From NCBI RefSeq assembly GCF_000210915.2, contig NC_016620.1, forward strand, positions 1,426,001-1,490,000: DNA of 64,000 nt. The letters are read 5' to 3'. The stretch's first letter is position 1, and the number at the start of each line of letters is the position of its first letter. The notes below the pieces were generated by a model that was not told the origin of the DNA, did not search any database, and saw only the letters and a program-made list of their open reading frames with translations. Below are positions 14,653 to 23,862 of this stretch, one piece after another. Made by a program: the position numbers and the translations under genes. This stretch comes from Halobacteriovorax marinus SJ. GTDB lineage: Bacteria; Bdellovibrionota; Bacteriovoracia; Bacteriovoracales; Bacteriovoracaceae.

Positions 14653-17643
14653 GTGTACAACCGCGCTGCTAAATTTATTTTAATTACTCTACTGAGTTTT
14701 CAGGCCATGGCCCTACCGGGTATGAGTAATGTGGTTTATGACTTTTCTGTCAATAGTGGACTCTTTTCTAGCGCTGCTATTAAGTGCCAAGATAGCTCTA
14801 CTAAATCTAATACAGGACTTGATCAAATCGCAGAATTTATGAACCAAATGAACTGTAATAAGATTACGGATCCTACAGGTTTTTGTAATTGTGTTAATTC
14901 TGTATCAAATAAAGGAATTGCCATCTCTGATGAAGAGGCCGAACACATTAGAACTGTTATCGATAGTGTAGCGACTAAGAAAGTGATGGAATCTCTTGCA
15001 AATGAAGTAGATAAGATTGAAGGATATAAAGATGTCGTATCTATTATGTCTTCAGAGTATAAGTCGGCACCAAGATGTTTTGATGCAAGACCTGGTGACA
15101 CTCTCTTTGGAAGATTTAGTACAAAGCAAAGAAGAGGAATACCTCTTGATCAAAAAGATCAACTCTTAAAAACTATTTTTAATAAGATTCATAAAGATGT
15201 AGCAGATCATCCTCTTGTTCCACTAGAAGATGTTCTTTCTGATGCAACTCATGTGAAGTATGAAGCATTAAGACACAATATTAAAAGAACTGGTGATGGT
15301 TTAATGCAAAGTAGTGCTACATACGACATAAATAACTTAGACTGGAATCTTTTCAATGATAGTCCCGTTTCAAGGCTTCTTAAGAGAAATCCTGAATTGC
15401 CAATCCAATTGGGACATTTTAGAAAAGTTCAAGCTGAGAGATTTTTATCTCCTACTTCAGTCCTTCCTTTTTCTCCTGGAGCAAATCAGTCAATCGCAAC
15501 AGATGAAGAGAGAAGAAGAGATGAGTTATTTAGAAGAGCTCAATTTAATCATTCTGATGGTACAGCTGAAGATCTTGTGAATTCTGCTGTAGAAAATGCA
15601 TGTTCTGATATTAGAAGAGAGATAAATAAGCTTGTTGAGAGTCTTGATATTGAAAAGAATGTAAGAAGTATTAAAGCCGCTCTTTTTAACCCTACAACTG
15701 AAAGAGAAATGGCGTCATTTAGAATTATTGAAGATGCCTTTGCAAAGAAGTTAAGTGGTTCAAGTACTGATGACAAGAAAAGAGTCCAAGAGTTTATCTT
15801 TAATATGGATATTCTTTATTGTAGAGATTTAAAGATTTCGCAGGATATTGCTAAGAATGAAGAAAGTATGAGTGAGGTAGAAAAACTCAGAACGGAACTC
15901 CAAAGAAGAGCAACAGAGGCGGAAGTTGCTAGACAAGAAAAAAGTGAAGTCTTTAGCAAACTAGAAGAAGAAAGAAAGAGATTAAGAGATTATATGGACG
16001 CTTCTGATAAAAGTAAGCAGAAGATCGCTCTTTACCAAGAAATGGTTAATGGTAAGTATTTAATAGAAGTTAATGGAGTTCTACAATTTGATTTGAAAAA
16101 TATTGAATTCTTAGAAAGAGTTAGGGCCGCCGATAAGGATTTCTTTGCTATCATAAGAGAGTATAAGAGAGCAATGCGTCCATTCCCTATAACAAAGGAA
16201 AAGCTCTTAGATAAAATTGATGTTGAATTTGATTCTATTGGAAGATTCAATAATGCTATAGCTGAAGTTCGTGAAAACCTTCAGAGTCTAGACACTCAAT
16301 ACCTAGAGTCGCAGACCAAGTTAGCACTCATTGAAGATGCTCACTCAAAGCTTTATTCTCGACTAGAGAAAAAGGTTGGTAGTGGTAATGCTATTAGTAT
16401 CGTAGCAAGTGCTGATAAAGAAGTTAATAGAACTTTTGGTGTGAAGTCTGGTGTGGACTATGTTGTTGATAATGAAATCAGACAAGGGCGTGATGTCTTT
16501 GCTGAAATTGAAAAGAGTAAGAAAGTAATTGCCGATTATAATAGTGAAGAATTTGAAGTAAAGTCAAGGCCAACTCAGTTTGAAGATGTAGCCTCAGTAG
16601 AGGAGCAGGTTGTCGCTTCTACAAGCACGGATACTGAAAGTGTTACTTCTCCAGAAGAGAGCTCTAATACTTTTTCTAACAATACAAGTCCATTCGATAG
16701 AAAGCCTGCCTCACTTGATCCAACAAGTATGAATACAAACACTATGGCACAGAGGGATTCATTAAAGGCAAGTGATAGTAGAGAAAATACTACTAATCAG
16801 GGTAGCAATAGACAGAGAGAGCTAGAAGAAAAGTTAAAAGAACTTGAAGCTCTAGCATTTAGCAATAATAACTCTGCTACTTCTAAAGAAGAAAAGAGTG
16901 AAAGCGCTATTGATAAGCAAATTGAAGAACTCAAAGAAAAAATAAATATTGAAAAAATCAGATCAGAAAAACTTAAGGTCGCTAATGAGATAAAGGGACT
17001 TAAAGAGAAAAAGAATCAATTGACATCTGCACCAGCAGTAAGCGCTCCTGTCGCTCAAGTTAGAGATTTCTCTTCATCAACAGCTAGAGCTGTAGGAAGA
17101 AGACCTGCTACGGCGCAAAGAAGCTCCTCTGTTAGTTCGAACTCTAGTGCAGCAAGCTCAGGTGGAAATTTTTCAAGTGGAAGCTTATCTTCTACATCGA
17201 GTTCTTCTTCAAGTGCTGCCGCTTCAACAGCAGGACCTAGCTCTTCACGTGAGAGTGTAAGTAGTGAAGGTAGTAATTTTGAAAAGAGTAAGACTCTTTC
17301 TCTAAGAGGTGTGGCAAGTTCATCAAGTAGTTCAAATGAGTCTGCTTTAGAGATCGCTACTTTTACAGGAGATACTAATACTGTTGATGCTAGGTTAGTA
17401 AAAGTTGATTTTAATTTAAACGGCGATGTTACTTCGAAGGAAAAGCTCTTAGAATCCTTATTCATTGATGGGGAAGAAGAAATTATTGTAGAGACTCCTG
17501 AAGGCGAGAAAATCATTGTTAAAAATAACACAAGAAAACCTGCTAGTATTAAGAAAGAAGAGAATAAGAGTGAGGAAAACACTAAAAAGATGAGGCATCA
17601 AAACCTGATTGATCTTTTAAAAATAGGACAGATTGATCAGTAG
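14653..17643 (+). CDS. Large secreted coiled-coil, Ser-rich protein
   Basis: A 996-residue exported protein with no recognised family. The GTG start has GGAGAG in front and opens a signal peptide (about 1-21, ending AMALPG). Residues 40-340 are mixed and contain several Cys (including NCNKITDPTGFCNC). Coiled coils run at about 400-450 and 535-580 and again at 720-795 (RELEEKLKELEAL, KQIEELKEKINIEKIRSEKL). Residues 800-905 are a low-complexity Ser/Ala tract. A compact C-terminal domain (about 905-970) contains LLESLFIDGEEEIIVETPEG. It has its own long upstream region with phased TTAAC motifs. A structural or adhesive envelope role is a guess. Confidence 0.72.
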   Translation: MYNRAAKFILITLLSFQAMALPGMSNVVYDFSVNSGLFSSAAIKCQDSSTKSNTGLDQIAEFMNQMNCNKITDPTGFCNCVNSVSNKGIAISDEEAEHIRTVIDSVATKKVMESLANEVDKIEGYKDVVSIMSSEYKSAPRCFDARPGDTLFGRFSTKQRRGIPLDQKDQLLKTIFNKIHKDVADHPLVPLEDVLSDATHVKYEALRHNIKRTGDGLMQSSATYDINNLDWNLFNDSPVSRLLKRNPELPIQLGHFRKVQAERFLSPTSVLPFSPGANQSIATDEERRRDELFRRAQFNHSDGTAEDLVNSAVENACSDIRREINKLVESLDIEKNVRSIKAALFNPTTEREMASFRIIEDAFAKKLSGSSTDDKKRVQEFIFNMDILYCRDLKISQDIAKNEESMSEVEKLRTELQRRATEAEVARQEKSEVFSKLEEERKRLRDYMDASDKSKQKIALYQEMVNGKYLIEVNGVLQFDLKNIEFLERVRAADKDFFAIIREYKRAMRPFPITKEKLLDKIDVEFDSIGRFNNAIAEVRENLQSLDTQYLESQTKLALIEDAHSKLYSRLEKKVGSGNAISIVASADKEVNRTFGVKSGVDYVVDNEIRQGRDVFAEIEKSKKVIADYNSEEFEVKSRPTQFEDVASVEEQVVASTSTDTESVTSPEESSNTFSNNTSPFDRKPASLDPTSMNTNTMAQRDSLKASDSRENTTNQGSNRQRELEEKLKELEALAFSNNNSATSKEEKSESAIDKQIEELKEKINIEKIRSEKLKVANEIKGLKEKKNQLTSAPAVSAPVAQVRDFSSSTARAVGRRPATAQRSSSVSSNSSAASSGGNFSSGSLSSTSSSSSSAAASTAGPSSSRESVSSEGSNFEKSKTLSLRGVASSSSSSNESALEIATFTGDTNTVDARLVKVDFNLNGDVTSKEKLLESLFIDGEEEIIVETPEGEKIIVKNNTRKPASIKKEENKSEENTKKMRHQNLIDLLKIGQIDQ

Positions 17644-17650
17644 ATGGGTA

Positions 17651-18757
17651 TTATCTTAAATCAAGAATAGTAAAAACAACTTCAATCCCACCATTGGAGA
17701 GGAATGTCTTCTCCATTACCTTTACATCTTTTAATTTATGAAAGGCCCAGCTTGGGAAGATGAGACCTACGAAGTCTAGATCGATACTTTCTTTAGCGTG
17801 AGTAATGATTTGTTGAACAAATTCATCTAGCTCGTGCTTAAGTTTAATTCTCTTTCCATATGGAGGGTTGATTATGGCAACTTTTGATTTTGCGCTTTGA
17901 ATATTAAAGTAGTCACATTGTTCTATGAGGGCCTTATCTCCAATATTTTTTAAATTATCTCTGATGGCGGCAATGGCCTTAGGAGATAGATCATAACACT
18001 CAACACGGCTAAAGAGCTCGCTTCCAATTTTCACTCTCTTCATTAGTGGGAGTTTTATGAAGTAGGGGGCGTATTGATAGTCAAAGTCTCTAGAATCGTT
18101 GTAGCTGTAAAAATTCAGGGCCTCAAGAGAGAATGTCCCTGTTCCCGACATTGGGTCTAGGAGAGTTTCTCCTTTAGATGAGTATTTTGAGAGCCTATAG
18201 ATTAGAGCTGCCGCCAAACTTTCTCTAAGTGGCGCAAGGTCGGTATTTAATTTATAACCCCTCTTATCCATGCGATCTCCTGTAAGACTCAATTCAATTC
18301 TTACTTGGTCATCGTAAATATCAATATGAATTTTATTTCTAAGGGTCTTGTTCTTTGGGGCCGACTTGAGCGGATGCTTTTTAAAGGCTTCCTCAATAGC
18401 ACTCGTAGCACTTTCCTCGATACCTCTTGTGTGAATGAGTTTTGACTTTTTCGTAGAGACCTTTATAAGAGGGAAGTCTCCTCTAAGAAACTTGTGCCAC
18501 TCAATTTTTGAAATCTTATTAAAGAGCTTTGGTCTATCCTTGGCCTTAAATTCTGCGATAATCAAATAGGCATTGGAAGGAATTTTTAAGTAGGGAATAA
18601 GTGGACAGATATTGGATACTTTTGCTTCTAGAAATATCTTTCCCTTTTTAATCTCAGCTTCAGGTACGTCACTATTTAAGATGAGCTTCCACTTTTCACA
18701 AAACTCTTGGTGAGCAGTTTCTTCAAGTCCGGGGGATACCGTAAGGCTAAATTTCAT
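17651..18757 (-). CDS. RlmL-like THUMP-domain RNA methyltransferase
   Basis: A 368-residue SAM-dependent guanine-N2 methyltransferase of the RlmL/YpsC/Trm14 group. An N-terminal ferredoxin-like and THUMP region (about 1-155) precedes the methylase domain with the SAM motif LLDPMSGTGTFSLEAL and the catalytic NPPYGKR. RlmL-type enzymes methylate G2445 of 23S rRNA; the exact target here is inferred. I prefer the ATG at 18757 (MKFSLTV, as in the family) over the ATG at 18775: a TATAAT box at 18782-18787 would start transcription about at 18775, leaving no leader for the longer form. It converges with the 996-residue protein gene. Confidence 0.85.
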   Translation of the reverse strand: MKFSLTVSPGLEETAHQEFCEKWKLILNSDVPEAEIKKGKIFLEAKVSNICPLIPYLKIPSNAYLIIAEFKAKDRPKLFNKISKIEWHKFLRGDFPLIKVSTKKSKLIHTRGIEESATSAIEEAFKKHPLKSAPKNKTLRNKIHIDIYDDQVRIELSLTGDRMDKRGYKLNTDLAPLRESLAAALIYRLSKYSSKGETLLDPMSGTGTFSLEALNFYSYNDSRDFDYQYAPYFIKLPLMKRVKIGSELFSRVECYDLSPKAIAAIRDNLKNIGDKALIEQCDYFNIQSAKSKVAIINPPYGKRIKLKHELDEFVQQIITHAKESIDLDFVGLIFPSWAFHKLKDVKVMEKTFLSNGGIEVVFTILDLR

Positions 18758-18781
18758 ATCTCTTTCTTCTGACATTGTGAT

Positions 18782-18787
18782 ATTATA
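18782..18787 (-). promoter_or_regulatory. Candidate -10 box of the THUMP methyltransferase
   Basis: A perfect TATAAT on the minus strand 25 bases before the preferred start. No good -35 is seen at the usual distance. Confidence 0.35.
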
Positions 18788-18819
18788 GAGCTTAGAAACC
18801 TACAAAGCTAGCAGAGAAG

Positions 18820-19752
18820 ATGTTTGAGTACAAATTACAAGAGAGTTGGCAAAACTATAGATATGATTTTGGTTTAGGTCGAAATTGTCTCTTTGTGAGC
18901 TTCTTTAATTTATTTATTTTCCTCTACAGCCTAATTTACTTAGGTTCATTTCGTTTACTCTTATTGCTTCCCTTTGTTCTCTCTATGAGCTTGGCGCTCT
19001 TTAATAAGAGTATTAAAGAGCTTAGTTTAACTAAGACATTTATTCTTAATATTCTCTTTTTAGCTTTTATTATTCCCTTTAATTATTCACTTACTGGAAT
19101 CGTAGATAGTGATGCTCATGCTCTTATTCGCTATGACGAATTCTTTGCACGAGTGGATGTCATTCTCTTAGGTGCTACTTCAAGTGCGAATCTCTTTTAT
19201 GAGACTTTTGGTAAGGCATTCTACAGTAAAGCACTATATTCTTGGCTCCAACTCTCTTATCTCTCTTTCTATATTTTTCCCTTTTACCTTGGGATTGTTT
19301 ACTATTTAAAGCTAGAGAATCGAAATAAATTTCTCATTGGAAGACTTCTGAGCTCTATTACTATTTTCTTTAGTATTAACTACTTTCTCTACCTAGTGGT
19401 TCCCGTTACAGGGCCTCAGTACTTTATGCCCTCTGAATTTCAATTTGATTTACCCCTCTATGATTTTGCTGCTTATATAAATTCTTCTATAAGGGCCGGA
19501 CAGCCTACTTACATTGATTGCTTTCCTAGTGGTCATATGGGAGTTTCGCTCTTATGTACTCTGTGGTTTGCTAGAATGAAGTCTCGCCACTTCTTTGTTT
19601 CTTTATTTCTAACAGTAAGTATAGGTGTTGCAACGATTGCTCTTCGCTACCATTATTTATTAGACTTGATTTCTGCTGTTCCCCTAGTATTATTCTGCTA
19701 TAAAGTCTCAACTCAAGTGATCCCCGTTCCCGTTTTTAGGAGAAGAAGATGA
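18820..19752 (+). CDS. PAP2/inositolphosphotransferase-type membrane protein
   Basis: A 310-residue multi-pass inner-membrane protein with about seven helices. The PAP2-like active-site motifs are PVTGPQYF (weak motif 1), CFPSGHMGVSLL (motif 2, with the catalytic His) and RYHYLLDLISAV (motif 3). The arrangement matches the Aur1/Ipt1-type PAP2 branch that hydrolyses or transfers lipid phosphates. The substrate is unknown; undecaprenyl or prenyl diphosphates would fit its position ahead of an isoprenoid operon, but that is inference. Its stop overlaps the next gene by 4 bases. Confidence 0.82.
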   Translation: MFEYKLQESWQNYRYDFGLGRNCLFVSFFNLFIFLYSLIYLGSFRLLLLLPFVLSMSLALFNKSIKELSLTKTFILNILFLAFIIPFNYSLTGIVDSDAHALIRYDEFFARVDVILLGATSSANLFYETFGKAFYSKALYSWLQLSYLSFYIFPFYLGIVYYLKLENRNKFLIGRLLSSITIFFSINYFLYLVVPVTGPQYFMPSEFQFDLPLYDFAAYINSSIRAGQPTYIDCFPSGHMGVSLLCTLWFARMKSRHFFVSLFLTVSIGVATIALRYHYLLDLISAVPLVLFCYKVSTQVIPVPVFRRRR

Positions 19753-20441
19753 GTGGCCAACTATTTTTAATTCCAACGCCTATTGATGAAGAGAGCCCAC
19801 TGGAGAAGTGCGCACTCGATATGCTCCTAAAGGCCTGTGAAAAACCGGATGAAAATATCTTCATCATTGAAGACCTTAAGCCGGGAAGAAGGCGTTGGCT
19901 GCGCTTTGGTCTTCCTAGAGAGAGGGTTGAGAGCTTTACACTATTTAATGAACATACTCGAAGAGATGAGCTACCAAAAATTATGAGCGCTCTTAAAAGT
20001 GGAAAGAATGCCTATATTATGAGCGATGGTGGCCTTCCCGCTTTCTGTGATCCTGGGGTAGAGCTGGTTAGAAGTTGTCATCAAGAGAATATTAGAGTGA
20101 GTGCAAGCCCCTTTGCTAACTCTATCTCCCTCGCCTTGGCCCTGAGTGGATTAGATCACAATAAATTTAGCTTCGGCGGCTTTCTTCCCATTAAGGACCC
20201 TGAGAGAAGTGAAGAGCTAAAGTTACTCACTCAAAGAAGGGAAACTCTTATTCTAATGGACACGCCCTATAGAATGAAGAAGTTGCTCGAAGAAGTTCAA
20301 TCTCTAAGACTTGGTAGAGTTTGTTTTCTGGCCATGGACCTCAATTGTCCAAGCGAGGAGCTTCTCTATGGCAAAATCGAGAAGATTATCTCTAAGATAT
20401 CTGATTTTAAGCGTGAATTTATTTTAATATTAGGGGCTTAA
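19749..20441 (+). CDS. RsmI-like SAM-dependent tetrapyrrole-methylase-fold protein
   Basis: A 230-residue protein of the TP-methylase fold. LFLIPTPIDEESP is the first strand, and MSDGGLPAFCDPGVELVRSC corresponds to the RsmI DAGTPLISDPG segment. RsmI makes 2'-O-methyl C1402 in 16S rRNA. This is a shorter paralogue type that lacks the RsmI C-terminal domain and has Gly-Gly where RsmI has Ala-Gly, so the target may differ. The ATG overlaps the PAP2 stop (ATGA), showing coupling. It lies 57 bases upstream of the IDI-2 start. Confidence 0.75.
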   Translation: MSGQLFLIPTPIDEESPLEKCALDMLLKACEKPDENIFIIEDLKPGRRRWLRFGLPRERVESFTLFNEHTRRDELPKIMSALKSGKNAYIMSDGGLPAFCDPGVELVRSCHQENIRVSASPFANSISLALALSGLDHNKFSFGGFLPIKDPERSEELKLLTQRRETLILMDTPYRMKKLLEEVQSLRLGRVCFLAMDLNCPSEELLYGKIEKIISKISDFKREFILILGA

Positions 20442-20476
20442 AGCCCTGTAGGTCTTCTTTTTCTTAGACGGTTCTT

Positions 20477-20498
20477 AGGCTTTGTGCTACCAAAGCCT
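20477..20498 (+). promoter_or_regulatory. Hairpin ending at the start codon of the IDI-2 gene
   Basis: AGGCTTTG (20477-20484) and CAAAGCCT (20491-20498) form a perfect 8-bp hairpin with a 6-base loop; the next base is the A of the ATG at 20499. No T run follows, so it is not a normal terminator. It would cover or displace the ribosome site. Confidence 0.45.
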
Positions 20499-21497
20499 AT
20501 GGGAAATTTATCAGATAGAAAGTATGCACATATTCAGTTGGCCGATGATGCTCAATTAGAAGCTGGTCATATAAATAAATTATTCGATTACGAACCTCTC
20601 TTTAGCTCACATCCAAGTACTATTGACCTCTCAACAAGTTTCCTAGGTAAGACTCTTGGGGCACCATTGTGGATTTCAAGTATGACTGGGGGAACGGGTG
20701 AGGCGAGAATTATCAATCAAAATTTGGCCACTGTAGCGGCAGAGTTTGGGCTTGGTATGGCGCTTGGTTCATGTAGGCCAATTTTAAAGAGTGATAATGA
20801 CTTTGAAGACTTCAATCTGCGTCCAATACTGGGTGCTGAGCTGCCTTTTTGGGCAAATTTAGGAATTGCTCAAATCGAAGAGTTAATTGAAAACAACGAG
20901 TTGGAGAGCATTAAAGAGATGCTCTCAAAGCTCTCAGCAGACGGTCTGATTATTCATATCAACCCTCTCCAAGAGTGGTATCAGCCAGAGGGAGATGCTT
21001 TTGCGCGCGCTCCAATTGAGACAATTAAAGATGTTATAGCGGCGCAGATTCCTGTGATGGTTAAGGAAGTGGGGCAAGGAATGGGACCTCGCTCTTTGAA
21101 GGCACTATTAGAATTACCTATTAAAGGTCTCGAATTAGCGGCTTTTGGGGGAACTAACTTCTCTAAGTTAGAGAAATTACGAGAGAATGAAGCTCTTTCA
21201 CACAAACATTCTGAGCTAATGTTTGTTGGACATACTGCACTAGAAATGATAGATCAGATAAACCTTTTACGTAATGAACTCGGCGATAAATGTCTTTGCA
21301 AAGATATTATCATCTCTGGGGGAATATCAGACACTCTCTACGGGCACTGGCTTAGCGAGAGATGTACTCTAAATAATGTTGTTGGTAGGGCCAAGAGTTA
21401 CTTGGATCACGCCACAGACATCGAAGAGTTAAGAGCGTATGTCAGAGGTCAAATTGAAACACTTAAGATGGCCAAGGCCTTTTTAAGAGCTAGATAA
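20499..21497 (+). CDS. fni: Isopentenyl-diphosphate delta-isomerase, type 2
   Basis: A 332-residue FMN-dependent IDI-2, which interconverts IPP and DMAPP, the last step of the mevalonate branch. The N-terminal SDRKYAHI, FMN-binding SSMTGGT, MALGSCR, INPLQEWYQPEGD (catalytic Gln and metal Glu), and VKEVGQGM are all present, and the length is normal. Two starts are possible: GTG at 20484 or ATG at 20499; I take the ATG because homologues begin just before SDRK, but neither has a clear ribosome site and an 8-bp hairpin lies between. First gene of the mevalonate run. Confidence 0.92.
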   Translation: MGNLSDRKYAHIQLADDAQLEAGHINKLFDYEPLFSSHPSTIDLSTSFLGKTLGAPLWISSMTGGTGEARIINQNLATVAAEFGLGMALGSCRPILKSDNDFEDFNLRPILGAELPFWANLGIAQIEELIENNELESIKEMLSKLSADGLIIHINPLQEWYQPEGDAFARAPIETIKDVIAAQIPVMVKEVGQGMGPRSLKALLELPIKGLELAAFGGTNFSKLEKLRENEALSHKHSELMFVGHTALEMIDQINLLRNELGDKCLCKDIIISGGISDTLYGHWLSERCTLNNVVGRAKSYLDHATDIEELRAYVRGQIETLKMAKAFLRAR

Positions 21498-21508
21498 GGG
21501 GTTGTATC

Positions 21509-22831
21509 TTGAATATTATCAGTGGATTTTCAAAGCTCACTAAGCTTGAAAAGATAAACTACCTAGTAGAAAACTTCCTGGAAGGAAGCCGTTTCTCAAA
21601 AGAAAAAATTAAAAGCTTCTGGCATGATAATGCTCTCGAACAAAAAGTCTTCGACGACTTTTCTGAAAATACAATAACTAACTTCTATGCACCATATGGT
21701 GTTGTTCCAAATTTCTTACTCAATGGAAAAATCCACTGTATTCCAATGGTGATTGAAGAGTCATCTGTTGTTGCAGCAAGTGCTAAGGCCGCAAAGTTTT
21801 GGCTGGACCGTGGTGGCTTTAAGGCCAGTGTGGTTTCAACTATTAAAGTTGGTCAAGTTCACTTTATTTGGAAAGGTGAGAGTGCGCAGTTGTATTCATT
21901 CTTTAATGAAGTTAAGAGCGAGCTCATTGAGAGTGTATCTCCACTCGTTCAAAATATGAAGAAGCGTGGTGGTGGACTGCTTTCACTTGAGCTTAAAGAT
22001 TGCACTGACCTTGAAGAGGGTTACTATCAATTTCACGGTGAGTTTGAAACATGTGATGCCATGGGCGCTAACTTTATTAATAGTGTTCTCGAAGCTATTG
22101 GAAAGAAGTGGCAGGAGTTCATCTCTCTCAATAATTCTTTTGAACAAGAGCAGAGAGATGTCCAAATTGTTATGTGTATCCTCTCTAACTACACACCTAA
22201 GTGTTTAGTTAAAGCTTGGGTTGAGTGCGATATTAATGAACTTAATGACTCTGGTCTAGGAATGGAGCCAAGTGAGTTTGCAAATAAATTTGCTCGCGCA
22301 GTAAGAATTGCTCAAAAAGATGTGGGACGTGCAGTCACTCACAATAAAGGAATCTTCAACGGAATTGATGCCGTTGTTTTAGCTACAGGAAATGACTTTA
22401 GGGCCATTGAAGCCTGCGGTCATGCTTATGCTGCCAGAGATGGTCAGTATAGAAGTCTAAGTAATTGTAGTATTGAAAATGGAAAGTTTAAATTTGAAAT
22501 AGAAATACCTCTCGCTCTAGGGACAGTTGGTGGCCTAACGTCACTTCACCCAATGTCTAAAATATCACTAGATATGCTAGGCAACCCAAATGCTAGAGAG
22601 TTAATGATGATTACAGCGGCTCTAGGTCTTGCGCAAAACTTTGGCGCAGTGAGATCTTTAGTTACTACTGGGATTCAAAAAGGACATATGAAGATGCACT
22701 TGATGAATATCCTCAATCATCTTGAGGCCAACGATCAAGAGCGCGAACTCGCTAGAAAAGAGTTTGAAACACAAGTGATCTCTTTTAATAGTGTGAGAGA
22801 CTTTATTGCGGGATTAAGGAATTATCAGTGA
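21509..22831 (+). CDS. Hydroxymethylglutaryl-CoA reductase, class II
   Basis: A 440-residue HMG-CoA reductase of the bacterial class II. It contains EESSVVAASAKAAKFW (catalytic Glu), DAMGAN, the LATGNDFRA segment, and C-terminal GHMKMH with the catalytic His. In this operon it should work in the biosynthetic direction, reducing HMG-CoA to mevalonate. The start is a TTG at 21509, preceded by AAGGGG six bases away; no in-frame ATG occurs for about 80 codons. It follows fni by 11 bases and overlaps the next start by 4 (GTGA). Confidence 0.94.
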   Translation: MNIISGFSKLTKLEKINYLVENFLEGSRFSKEKIKSFWHDNALEQKVFDDFSENTITNFYAPYGVVPNFLLNGKIHCIPMVIEESSVVAASAKAAKFWLDRGGFKASVVSTIKVGQVHFIWKGESAQLYSFFNEVKSELIESVSPLVQNMKKRGGGLLSLELKDCTDLEEGYYQFHGEFETCDAMGANFINSVLEAIGKKWQEFISLNNSFEQEQRDVQIVMCILSNYTPKCLVKAWVECDINELNDSGLGMEPSEFANKFARAVRIAQKDVGRAVTHNKGIFNGIDAVVLATGNDFRAIEACGHAYAARDGQYRSLSNCSIENGKFKFEIEIPLALGTVGGLTSLHPMSKISLDMLGNPNARELMMITAALGLAQNFGAVRSLVTTGIQKGHMKMHLMNILNHLEANDQERELARKEFETQVISFNSVRDFIAGLRNYQ

Positions 22832-23862
22832 TTATAGAAAATAGAGAACCAGAGTTTATTAGAGAAATTAAGTCTAATAAGACATTAGTTCAAAAAAATA
22901 ACGATCATATCTTCTATGGTCATGGAAAACTTCTACTAACTGGAGAGTACTTTGTTTTAGATGGAGCAAAGTCTTTGGCGTTACCAACAACTGTAGGTCA
23001 GTCACTCTCTGTTAAATATTCTCCTTCTTTTTCTCCTAAGCTCTATTGGAAGAGTTTTGATGTGGCCGGAAATCTGTGGTTTGAGACAATCTATGAATTT
23101 TGGAGATTTGAAATTACGAAAGAGAATCCTTCGCCTGAAGAGTTAGTTCTTCAAAAAGTTCTAAGACAGGCCCGCAAACAAAATCCTCACTTTCTAAGAG
23201 ATGATATTGATGTTCATGTTGAAACTCACCTTGGTTTCCCGATTGAGTGGGGGCTAGGTTCTAGTTCAACTCTCGTGCATAATATGGCCCAGTGGGCGTA
23301 TATTAGTCCATTTGAGCTTCAATTTGAGACTTATGGTGGTTCTGGATACGATGTGGCCTGCGCTCAGTCAGAAGGTCCAATCTTCTACTCTAAAAATACT
23401 AATGGGCCAAAGTGGTCACCAACTATATTCGATCCTAAGTTTTCTGATAACCTCTACTTTGTATATAGAGGAAAGAAGCAAGACTCTAGAAAGGCCATAG
23501 AATATTACAATAGTCTAAGACCAATTGATCCAGGCATTATTCTAAGTATCTCAGATATTACTAATGAAATCTCTAAGACAAATTCACTTAAAGAGTTTGA
23601 GTTCCTTATTGGAGCACACGAGAAAATAATTGGTAAAACTCTTGATCTACGCCCAGTAAAAGATGAACTCTTTTCAAACTTCTGGGGAGAAGTGAAGTCT
23701 CTTGGAGCATGGGGTGGAGACTTTGTTCTGGTGACAAGTGATAGATCGTCTACAGAGACTAAGAAGTACTTTAACGATAAAGGATATGATGTATTCATTC
23801 CTTATAATGATTTAATTTTAAAGACAGAGAAGAAAGACCTAACGAATGAATACCTACATTAG
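22828..23862 (+). CDS. GHMP kinase of the GYDIA type, probable mevalonate-pathway kinase
   Basis: A 344-residue GHMP-superfamily kinase. It shows GHGKLLLTGEYFVL near the start, the ATP loop EWGLGSSSTLVHNMAQWA, and YGGSGYDVACA, the variant of the GYDIA motif known from Flavobacteria-type kinases that sit in mevalonate operons. Since a mevalonate kinase and a diphosphomevalonate decarboxylase are also encoded here, it most likely fills the phosphomevalonate kinase step. That assignment is by elimination. The GTG start has AAGGA seven bases before it and overlaps the HMG-CoA reductase stop. Its end overlaps the next gene by 17 bases. Confidence 0.8.
   Translation: MIIENREPEFIREIKSNKTLVQKNNDHIFYGHGKLLLTGEYFVLDGAKSLALPTTVGQSLSVKYSPSFSPKLYWKSFDVAGNLWFETIYEFWRFEITKENPSPEELVLQKVLRQARKQNPHFLRDDIDVHVETHLGFPIEWGLGSSSTLVHNMAQWAYISPFELQFETYGGSGYDVACAQSEGPIFYSKNTNGPKWSPTIFDPKFSDNLYFVYRGKKQDSRKAIEYYNSLRPIDPGIILSISDITNEISKTNSLKEFEFLIGAHEKIIGKTLDLRPVKDELFSNFWGEVKSLGAWGGDFVLVTSDRSSTETKKYFNDKGYDVFIPYNDLILKTEKKDLTNEYLH

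Noticed and set aside
17055-17582. Open frame of 175 codons antisense to the Ser-rich tract
   Set aside because: Leu/Glu-rich product is the complement of Ser/Ala codons; composition artefact.
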